Source: Rhodospirillaceae bacterium UBA6608
GTDB lineage: Bacteria; Pseudomonadota; Alphaproteobacteria; Rhodospirillales_A; Casp-alpha2
Assembly (NCBI GenBank): GCA_002433335.1
Contig: DJHY01000295.1
Span: 1-7,117 of the forward strand
Length of the DNA stretch: 7,117 bases
Direction: 5' to 3'
Shown: positions 1 to 5,493 of the stretch, one piece after another
Position numbering within the stretch: the stretch's first letter is position 1
How the letters are laid out: the number at the start of each line of letters is the position of its first letter
Notes under the pieces: model-generated
The model's input: the letters and a program-made list of their open reading frames with translations, nothing else
Databases searched by the model: none
Told to the model about the DNA's origin: nothing
Position numbers and translations under genes: made by a program

Positions 1-432
1 GTCCTTGTAGTGCTCGAAGAAGTGGGCGATCTGGTCCAACAGGACCGGGCGGACGTCGCGGTAGTTGTCGACGTTGCCGTAGTACGGATGCAGGTCGTTG
101 ACCGGAACGCAGAGGATCTTTTCGTCGATCCCGCTTTCGTCTTCCATGATCAACACGCCGATCGGGCGCGAGCGAATGATAACGCCCGGCTGCACCGGGA
201 CCTGACCCAGAACCATGGCGTCGGCGGGGTCGCCGTCGTCGGATAGGGTGTGCGGGATGAACCCGTAATTCGACGGATAGTACATCGCCGTATGAAGGAA
301 ACGGTCGACGTACATCGCGCCGGATTCCTTATCCAGTTCGTACTTCACCGGGTTCCCGCCCATGGGGATTTCGATGATGACGTTGACGTCATAGGGGGCG
401 TTTTCGCCCACCGGGATCTTGTCCATGTTCAT
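1..432 (-). CDS. ppa: Inorganic pyrophosphatase, family I (5' part; C-terminus beyond window)
   Basis: Soluble cytoplasmic enzyme that hydrolyses pyrophosphate to two phosphates with Mg2+, pulling nucleic acid, protein and lipid synthesis forward. The visible 144 residues start MNMDKIPVGENAPYDVNVII and run off the left edge at ...HFFEHYKD. Every active-site residue known from E. coli PPase is present, shifted by one: E21, K30, E32, R44, Y56, D66, D68 and D71 (in the signature DDGDPAD), D98, D103, K105, and Y142-K143. About 30 C-terminal residues are therefore missing. The ATG at 432 is preceded by AAGGAA (443-448 on the plus strand) with a 10-nt spacer. A second in-frame ATG at 426 is possible but is less well spaced. 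The gene diverges from the SulP gene. Identity is close to certain from the motif set; nothing unusual is seen in the visible part. Confidence 0.97.
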   Translation of the reverse strand, partial: MNMDKIPVGENAPYDVNVIIEIPMGGNPVKYELDKESGAMYVDRFLHTAMYYPSNYGFIPHTLSDDGDPADAMVLGQVPVQPGVIIRSRPIGVLIMEDESGIDEKILCVPVNDLHPYYGNVDNYRDVRPVLLDQIAHFFEHYKD

Positions 433-478
433 GGCGCGGCTGTTCCTTGTTTCTTTGTGCCGTTCTGCGACGGGGCGG

Positions 479-507
479 AATATATGTTGCGGTGCAGCAG
501 ATAGCAA
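479..507 (-). promoter_or_regulatory. Predicted sigma70-type promoter of ppa
   Basis: Reading the minus strand, TTGCTA (-35, 502-507) and TATATT (-10, 479-484) are separated by exactly 17 bp. The -10 matches the consensus at five of six positions and the -35 at four of six. Transcription would begin near 470, giving a leader of about 40 nt before the ppa ATG at 432. This AT-rich patch stands out in a GC-rich gap. It is a sequence prediction only. Confidence 0.5.
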
Positions 508-536
508 ATCCTGAGTGGGAAAACCTTGGGGAAATC

Positions 537-604
537 TGGCCCCGCGGCATGACCGCCGCATGACCCTTTGTGCAGCGCCAAAGACCCCATTGACCGCGGG
601 GCCA
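537..604. repeat. 11-bp perfect inverted repeat enclosing a smaller hairpin, in the ppa/sulP gap
   Basis: TGGCCCCGCGG at 537-547 is the exact reverse complement of CCGCGGGGCCA at 594-604, with 46 nt between. Inside the loop a second hairpin can form: CTTTG (566-570) with CAAAG (579-583), extended by two GC pairs past a bulged T at 571 and closed by an AGC triloop. The element lies 107 bp before the SulP start and upstream of the ppa promoter as ppa is transcribed. It could be a structured 5' leader of sulP, a cruciform-type regulator site, or chance in GC-rich DNA. No T-run follows it on either strand, so it is not a simple terminator. Confidence 0.5.
547..565 (+). repeat. Short direct repeat GCATGACC, 11-bp period
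   Basis: GCATGACC occurs at 547-554 and again at 558-565, one helical turn apart, on the left side of the loop of the 537-604 inverted repeat. Further TGACC words follow at 591 and 646. The one-turn spacing is what tandem binding sites for a regulator often show, but the words are short and no regulator is identified. Confidence 0.3.
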
Positions 605-710
605 TCGACCTGCCAATACTGGGGACACACCACTTATCCGATATCTGACCGCCGACGCCCGTTCTGGGCGCCTGCGGCCGCCTCTCGTTCCCTGAAAGGC
701 CGCCGCCATC

Positions 711-2444
711 ATGACCGCGCACCAGCCGACCCGACCCGCTTCGCCCGAAGCATCCTTCACCGAACTGTTCACGCCCAAACTCGTCACCGTCCTGCGCGAA
801 GGCTATGGCCTGGCGCAATTGCGGGCCGACGCCGTCGCGGGCCTGACCGTGGCGATCGTCGCCCTGCCGCTGTCGATGGCCATCGCCATCGCCTCGGGCG
901 CGACCCCGGCGCAGGGGCTTTACACCGCCATCGTCGGCGGGTTTTTCGTCTCCGCCCTGGGCGGCAGCCGGTTTCAGATCGGCGGCCCGGCGGGGGCCTT
1001 CATCGTGTTGGTCGCCGGGACGGTGCAGCAACACGGGATGGACGGCCTGATCCTGGCGACGGTCATGGCCGGGCTGATCCTGGCCGTGGTCGGGGTGCTG
1101 CGACTGGGCACCTACATCAAGTTCATTCCCTATCCGGTGACGGTCGGGTTCACTGCCGGGATCGCGGTGATCATTTTCGCCAGCCAGGTTCGCGACCTGT
1201 TGGGCCTGACCTTGACCGAGGCCGAACCCGGCCCCTTGTTGGAAAAGCTGCCGGTGCTGTGGCACGGCCTGGGGTCGTTCAACGGCGCGGCGCTGGCCCT
1301 GTCGGTCGGCACGGTCGCGGTCATCTCCGGGGTTTCGCGGTTCCTGCCGCGCTGGCCGGGGATGCTGATCGCCGTGGCCGGGGCGGCGGCGGCGGTCGCG
1401 GCCTTCAACCTGCCGGTCGAAACCATCGGCACCCGGTTCGGCGGCATTCCGCAGGACATTCCCCTGCCGACCCTGCCGGACATGACCCTGGCCAAGGTTC
1501 AGGCGGTGCTGCCCAACGCCGTCGCCTTCGCCCTGTTGGGCGCGATCGAATCCCTATTATCCGCCGTGGTCGCCGACGGCATGACCGGGCGGCGGCATCG
1601 CTCCAACTGCGAGCTGGTGGCGCAGGGGGCGGCCAACGTGGCTTCGGGCCTGTTCGGCGGCATCTGCGTGACCGGGACCATCGCCCGCACCGCGACCAAC
1701 GTGCGCGCCGGGGCCCATGGGCCGCTGTCGGGCATGATGCATTCCGGGTTTTTGCTGATCTTCATTCTGGTCGCGGCCCCGCTCGCCGCCTATATCCCGC
1801 TGGCCAGCCTGGCCGGGGTGCTGGCCGTGGTGTCGTGGAAGATGATCGAAAAGCATGCCTTCGCGACCCTGTTGCGGGCGTCGCGCGGCGATGCGCTGGT
1901 TCTGCTGGCGACGCTGGGGCTGACGATCTTCCGCGATCTGACCGAGGCGATCATCGTCGGCTTCGCCTTGGGCTCGGTCCTGTTCATCCATCGCATGTCC
2001 AAGACCACGGCGGTGGAAAGCCACCGCCCGTTCGTGGCCGAGGACCATGCCGACAATGAGGACGGCGACCGCCATCCGTACGAGGAAGAAGCCGCCGACC
2101 CGGACGTCGTCGTCTACCGCATCGTCGGCGCGTTCTTTTTTGGGGCGGCCGCCTCCATCGGCTCTGTGCTGGAGCGTATCTCCGACACCCATAAGGCGCT
2201 GATCATCGATCTGGCGGCGGTGCCGTTCCTGGATTCGACCGCCGCCAACACCATCGAGGGCCTGGCCCATAAGGCGCAGCGCCAGGGCGTGCGCGTGATC
2301 CTGACCGGGGTATCGGTCAGCGTACGGCGCGACCTGACCGCCCACGAAATCACTCCGCCCCTGGTCGAATTCGAGCCGACCATCGACAGCGCCCTGGCCA
2401 AAGTACGAACGGCGGCGCCGACCAGCGCCGGCACCGCCGCTTAG
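711..2444 (+). CDS. SulP-family anion transporter with C-terminal STAS domain (DauA-like)
   Basis: Inner-membrane secondary transporter of the SulP/SLC26 family, 577 residues, the usual length. Residues 1-35 are a cytosolic N-terminus. The transmembrane core runs from about 38 to 430 and includes the family stretches LRADAVAGLTVAIVALPLSM, QIGGPAGAFIVLV and, from 278, GAIESLLSAVVADGMTG followed by ELVAQG, NVASGLFGG and RTATNVRAGA. Glu280 sits at the substrate-site position where DauA and the SLC26Dg type have Glu; BicA-type bicarbonate carriers have Asp-Thr there. A strongly acidic linker (444-466) leads to the STAS domain (about 465-570), which has the typical AVPFLDSTAANT loop with D508, S509 and T510. 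The ATG at 711 has a GAAAGG (694-699) 11 nt upstream. The substrate (sulfate, dicarboxylate or another anion) cannot be read from sequence; the DauA-like core slightly favours a proton-coupled dicarboxylate or broad anion role. It appears to be a single-gene unit. Confidence 0.93.
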   Translation: MTAHQPTRPASPEASFTELFTPKLVTVLREGYGLAQLRADAVAGLTVAIVALPLSMAIAIASGATPAQGLYTAIVGGFFVSALGGSRFQIGGPAGAFIVLVAGTVQQHGMDGLILATVMAGLILAVVGVLRLGTYIKFIPYPVTVGFTAGIAVIIFASQVRDLLGLTLTEAEPGPLLEKLPVLWHGLGSFNGAALALSVGTVAVISGVSRFLPRWPGMLIAVAGAAAAVAAFNLPVETIGTRFGGIPQDIPLPTLPDMTLAKVQAVLPNAVAFALLGAIESLLSAVVADGMTGRRHRSNCELVAQGAANVASGLFGGICVTGTIARTATNVRAGAHGPLSGMMHSGFLLIFILVAAPLAAYIPLASLAGVLAVVSWKMIEKHAFATLLRASRGDALVLLATLGLTIFRDLTEAIIVGFALGSVLFIHRMSKTTAVESHRPFVAEDHADNEDGDRHPYEEEAADPDVVVYRIVGAFFFGAAASIGSVLERISDTHKALIIDLAAVPFLDSTAANTIEGLAHKAQRQGVRVILTGVSVSVRRDLTAHEITPPLVEFEPTIDSALAKVRTAAPTSAGTAA

Positions 2445-2461
2445 CAGCTATCGGAAAAGGC

Positions 2462-3394
2462 TTAGGAGCCGGGCTGGAAGCCGACCGTGTCCTTGTACTT
2501 TTCCAACTCGGCCGGATCGAGATAGGCCTCTTCCCATTTCTTGATCTGGTCGAAGCCGGAGAAGGAATGGAAGTCGCCGGCCGGATGGCCCTTGAGGGAA
2601 TCGAACACTTCGGATTCGACCAGCGGGCCGCGTTCCTTCATGTCGTACATCACGTCGAACAAGGCCTTCATCGTGGCGCGCATGCAAATGCCCGGGAAGA
2701 TCGTGAGCGCGATGCCCAGCTCGTTCATTTCTTCCTCGTTCAAACGCGGCGACACGCCGGTCTGGTTGTACAGCACCGGGCCTTCGACCTGTTCGCAGAC
2801 CTTGGCGATTTCCTCGCGGGTGGTCGGGCCTTCGACGAAGGCCACGTCGGCGCCGGCTTCCAGGTAGGCGTTAGCGCGTTCGATCGCGACGTCGATGTTG
2901 CCGCCGACCGCACCCCGGGCGTCGGTCCGGGCGATGATCACGAAATCGGGGTCCAGCTCGTCACGGATATCCTTGGCCGCGCGGAACTTGCCGCAGGCTT
3001 CGGCCATGGGAATGACCTGACGCCCGGCGACATGGCCGCAGCGCTTGGGAATGATCTGGTCTTCGATATGGATGCCCGCGGTGCCGGTCTGGATGTATTC
3101 GCGGACGGCGCGGATCACGTTGATCGCGTTGCCGTAGCCGTTGTCGCAATCGGCGATCAGGGGGATTTTCACCGCGTTGGCGATGTAGCGGGCATTCAGA
3201 TGCATTTCCGACATCGTCGCCAGGCCCGCGTCGGGCATGCCGAGCAGGGCCAGGGACGTGCCGTAGCCGGTCATGTAGACGGCGGGGAAGCCGACCTGTT
3301 CGATGATCTTGGCCGTCATGGCGTTGTAGCAGCCGGGGACGATCAGGGTTTCTTTGGCGTTGATAAGCTGACGCAAGCGTGTGGTGGCGCGCAC
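2462..3394 (-). CDS. Isocitrate lyase/PEP mutase superfamily C-C lyase, substrate unknown
   Basis: A 310-residue TIM-barrel enzyme of the ICL/PEP mutase superfamily. Visible landmarks: TGYG (42-45), MPDAG with D55, the Mg2+ motif DCDNGYG with D82 and D84, HIEDQ with E111, the mobile catalytic loop PKRCGH with Cys119 as general acid/base, and ARTDA near 155-159. The KRCGH loop is the form found in 2-methylisocitrate lyase and related lyases. PEP mutases and the PA4872-type oxaloacetate decarboxylase lack this Cys, so cleavage of a 2-hydroxyacid into pyruvate, glyoxylate or similar is more likely than phosphonate chemistry. The metal motif reads DNG where DTG is usual. No prpC, prpD, acnD or glyoxylate-cycle gene is nearby, so prpB or aceA is not assigned. 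It starts at GTG (3394) with GGAGG nine bases upstream. It is likely transcribed alone, possibly under the palindrome at 3501-3520. Confidence 0.9.
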   Translation of the reverse strand: MRATTRLRQLINAKETLIVPGCYNAMTAKIIEQVGFPAVYMTGYGTSLALLGMPDAGLATMSEMHLNARYIANAVKIPLIADCDNGYGNAINVIRAVREYIQTGTAGIHIEDQIIPKRCGHVAGRQVIPMAEACGKFRAAKDIRDELDPDFVIIARTDARGAVGGNIDVAIERANAYLEAGADVAFVEGPTTREEIAKVCEQVEGPVLYNQTGVSPRLNEEEMNELGIALTIFPGICMRATMKALFDVMYDMKERGPLVESEVFDSLKGHPAGDFHSFSGFDQIKKWEEAYLDPAELEKYKDTVGFQPGS

Positions 3395-3403
3395 GATGGG
3401 AGT

Positions 3404-3408
3404 CCTCC
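3404..3408 (-). promoter_or_regulatory. Shine-Dalgarno GGAGG fixing the GTG start of the lyase gene
   Basis: On the minus strand GGAGG lies nine bases before GTG at 3394-3392, close to ideal spacing. There is no in-frame ATG near the start, so this site supports the GTG and the N-terminus MRATTRLRQLINAKETLIVP. Confidence 0.8.
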
Positions 3409-3500
3409 AAGGTTGGTTTTTCGTTGCCGGAGGCCGGTTTCCGCCATTGGGCCGGTCTCTTCAGGCCGGGATTTTGGCGGGTTTCCGATCGCGCGTCAGC

Positions 3501-3520
3501 ATATTTTGTATACAAAATAT
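3501..3520. promoter_or_regulatory. Perfect 20-bp palindrome, probable operator (GntR/FCD-type)
   Basis: ATATTTTGTATACAAAATAT is a perfect inverted repeat centred between 3510 and 3511, in an AT island within GC-rich DNA. The core TTGTATACAA resembles operators reported for GntR-family (FCD subgroup) regulators of organic-acid catabolism, such as MdcY/MatR for malonate. It lies 107 bp upstream of the GTG of the lyase gene and 30 bp past the ampG stop. I infer that it controls the lyase gene. No GntR regulator gene is in the window, so the cognate protein is unknown. Confidence 0.6.
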
Positions 3521-3537
3521 AATTGCCGGGCCCCGGC
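3514..3537 (-). terminator. Possible intrinsic terminator of the typA-can-ampG transcript
   Basis: Thirteen bases past the ampG stop, the minus strand reads GCCGG-GGC-CCGGC (3525-3537), a 5-bp all-GC stem with a 3-nt loop, followed by AATTATATTTT (3514-3524), seven T in eleven. The stem is short and the T tract is interrupted, so it is a weak candidate. It overlaps the left arm of the AT palindrome on the same strand. Confidence 0.35.
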
Positions 3538-3549
3538 GGGCGGGCATCG

Positions 3550-4842
3550 TCAGCGGAAATGGCGGTCTTTGTTCATCAGCCACAACAGAACCAGCAGCGC
3601 CGGAAGGGCCGCCAGGGTGGTGCCGACGAAATACGTCTGCCAGCCCAATGCCTGGGCCGCTTCGCCGCCGCCGGCGACGAAGATCTTACGCCCCAGGGCG
3701 GCGAAGGCCGACAGCAGGGCGTATTGCGTGGCGCTATAGGCCCGGTCGCACAGCCCCGACAGATAAGCGACGAAGGCCGCCGTGGCCATGGCCGAGGTCA
3801 GGTTCTCCAACGCAATGGTCACGGTCAACGCCGGGATCGACGGCCCCTGCCCAGCCAACCAGGCAAAGGCCAGATTGGCCAGGGCCTGCATCAGGCCGCA
3901 GGCGAACAAGGCGCGCAGCAACCCGAACCGCGCGACCAGCAATCCGCCCAGGATCGCGCCCGCGATGCTCATCGCGAAGCCCCAGGCCTTGGTCACGACC
4001 GCGATCTCGGTCTTGGTGAAGCCGATATCCAGATAGAACGGATTGGCCATCACGCCGAGCAGACCCTCGCCGTATTGGAACAGGGTAATGAAGACCAGCA
4101 CCATGGCCCAGTTGCGCCGGGTCATGAAATCGCGGAACGGCTCGACCAGGGCCGTGCGGAACAGATCGTCGGCGCGGGCGGGCGGGCGTTTCGGCTCGGG
4201 CGCGGACAGGGTCGCGATCAGACCCACCACCATCAACCCGGCCATCGCAGCATAGGCCGCGTGCCAGCCCCATTGATCGGCGATCAGCAACGCCCCCGCG
4301 CCCGAGGCCAAAACACCGATGCGGTAGCCATTAACGAAGTTGGCCGTGCCGGGACCTTCCATTTCGCGGTCCAGGCTGTCGATGCGGTAGGCGTCGGCAA
4401 CGATGTCCTGCGTCGCCGAGGCCGCCGCCAGGACGACCGCCCAAAACGCGGTCAGGGCCAAGTTCTGCGTCGGGTCGGAGAACCCCAGGAACAGGATCGC
4501 CAGGGCGACCGTGCCCTGGGCCAACAACAGCCACGACCGGCGCTGCCCCAACCGCTTGGTCAGATACGGGATCGCCATGTGATTGACCACCGGGGCCCAG
4601 GCCGGTTTGAACACATAGGCCGACCCGGCCAGGGCGAACCAGCCGATGGCGGCGATGCTCAGGCCCGATTCCTTCAACCAGGCCGACAACGTGGAAAATA
4701 CCAGGAGATAGGGAAGCCCGCTGGCGAAGCCCAGAAACAGCTGGGTCAGCGCCGGGCCGCGCGCATGCAGGGTAACCGCCCGGACCCAACCGGGCCGATG
4801 GGGCCGGGAAATGGCGGGACCGGATTGCGTGGGGTCAGGCAA
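3550..4842 (-). CDS. ampG: AmpG-family muropeptide permease (MFS)
   Basis: Inner-membrane major facilitator of the AmpG family, which imports GlcNAc-anhydroMurNAc peptides released from peptidoglycan for recycling and, in bacteria with AmpR/AmpC, passes on the beta-lactamase induction signal. The 430-residue product is mostly hydrophobic with about 12 expected membrane segments. Family signatures: LFLGFASGLPYLLVF in the first segment (35-49), SATQDIVADAYRID (142-155), ENLTSAMATAAFVAYLSGLC (346-365) and SATQYALLSAFAALGR (370-385); the two SATQ motifs reflect the duplicated halves. The only good in-frame start is TTG at 4842, which overlaps the carbonic anhydrase stop by 8 bp and has no clear Shine-Dalgarno, so translation is probably coupled to that gene. 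The first 30 residues are poorly conserved in style, so the exact start remains open. No ampC or ampR is in view; a recycling role is the safer reading. Confidence 0.9.
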   Translation of the reverse strand: MPDPTQSGPAISRPHRPGWVRAVTLHARGPALTQLFLGFASGLPYLLVFSTLSAWLKESGLSIAAIGWFALAGSAYVFKPAWAPVVNHMAIPYLTKRLGQRRSWLLLAQGTVALAILFLGFSDPTQNLALTAFWAVVLAAASATQDIVADAYRIDSLDREMEGPGTANFVNGYRIGVLASGAGALLIADQWGWHAAYAAMAGLMVVGLIATLSAPEPKRPPARADDLFRTALVEPFRDFMTRRNWAMVLVFITLFQYGEGLLGVMANPFYLDIGFTKTEIAVVTKAWGFAMSIAGAILGGLLVARFGLLRALFACGLMQALANLAFAWLAGQGPSIPALTVTIALENLTSAMATAAFVAYLSGLCDRAYSATQYALLSAFAALGRKIFVAGGGEAAQALGWQTYFVGTTLAALPALLVLLWLMNKDRHFR

Positions 4843-5473
4843 CGGGCTCGAACTTGCCCTGCGCGCCGTCGTAGACCGACAGTTCCGCCGTGGCGATGTC
4901 GATGTACCAGCCGTGCAAGCTTAGATCGCCCGACTGCACCCGTTCGCGCACCCAGGGGAAAGTCGTTAGGTTTTCCAAGGAAACCAAAACCGAGTTCTGT
5001 TCGCAGGCCCGGGTGCGGGTGGCGTCGTCGGCCCCCGACATGGTCGCCAGCACGCGGCGGTGGGCCGCCGCCAGCATCGACACCCAGCGGGTGACGAAGG
5101 TGAATTCGCCGGAATCCGTGTCGGCGTTCATCATCGCCTTGACCCCGCCGCAGTGGGCATGGCCCAGGACGATCACGTGTTTGACGCCCAGGCCCAGCAC
5201 CGCGAACTCCAACGCCGCCGAGGTGCCGTGGAACTTGCCGTCTTCTTCCAACGGCGGGACCAGGTTGGCGACGTTGCGGATCATGAACAGATCGCCCGGA
5301 TCGGTCTGGAACAGGGTCGCCGGCTCAACCCGCGAGTCGGAACAGGCGACAACGCAGATCTGCGGACGTTGACCCTGGGTCACGAGCTCCTGGATCAGCG
5401 GTTTCGAGTCCTGAAAGGCCCCGGTCCGAAACCGGCGGTAGCCTTCGATCAATTTGTTCACGTTGGCGCTCAT
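4835..5473 (-). CDS. Beta-class carbonic anhydrase
   Basis: Cytoplasmic zinc enzyme interconverting CO2 and bicarbonate, supplying bicarbonate for carboxylases and pH balance. It is 212 residues long, normal for the class. The zinc and catalytic residues are all present: C44, D46 and R48 in ACSDSR, and H105 and C108 in GHAHCGG. RNVANLVPP (66-74) is the other conserved block, and SAALEFAVLGLGVKHVIVLGH leads into the second zinc motif. The ATG at 5473 has AAAGGA (5483-5488) nine bases upstream. The gene begins 20 bp after the typA stop and its TGA overlaps the likely ampG start, so it is the middle gene of a three-gene unit. It could be called can or cynT; without cynS nearby I leave the symbol empty. 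The active-site cleft shows nothing abnormal. Confidence 0.95.
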   Translation of the reverse strand: MSANVNKLIEGYRRFRTGAFQDSKPLIQELVTQGQRPQICVVACSDSRVEPATLFQTDPGDLFMIRNVANLVPPLEEDGKFHGTSAALEFAVLGLGVKHVIVLGHAHCGGVKAMMNADTDSGEFTFVTRWVSMLAAAHRRVLATMSGADDATRTRACEQNSVLVSLENLTTFPWVRERVQSGDLSLHGWYIDIATAELSVYDGAQGKFEPVA

Positions 5474-5493
5474 GCTCGCCGGTCCTTTAGCGC

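Noticed and set aside
590..620. TTGACC and AATACT as a sulP promoter
   Set aside because: The spacer is 19 bp and the -10 matches four of six positions; the -35 also overlaps the inverted-repeat arm. Not strong enough to list.
515..2059. A 514-codon plus-strand frame overlapping the SulP gene, and long minus-strand frames over the same region
   Set aside because: Arg/Gly/Ala-rich shadow translations of the SulP gene; the SulP frame has all family motifs.
2459..2470. GGCT-CCTA-AGCC hairpin followed by TTTT on the minus strand at the lyase stop codon, as a terminator
   Set aside because: The stem is only 4 bp and contains part of the stop codon region; too weak to call, although the 17-bp convergent gap leaves little room for anything else.
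2462..3394. Carboxyvinyl-carboxyphosphonate or PEP phosphonomutase
   Set aside because: The KRCGH catalytic loop with Cys119 marks a lyase, and there are no phosphonate biosynthesis genes nearby.
3518..3523. Perfect TATAAT on the plus strand
   Set aside because: No -35 at 16-18 bp upstream and no plus-strand gene follows; it is a by-product of the AT-rich palindrome edge.
3523..5094. A 523-codon open frame on the plus strand opposite ampG and the carbonic anhydrase
   Set aside because: Its product is low-complexity, rich in Arg, Gln, Gly and Pro, and resembles no family; it is the antisense shadow of GC-rich genes with clear identities.
711..5473. SulP transporter plus carbonic anhydrase as a bicarbonate uptake system
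   Set aside because: They are on opposite strands, separated by the lyase and ampG genes, and the SulP core has a DauA-like Glu rather than BicA residues.
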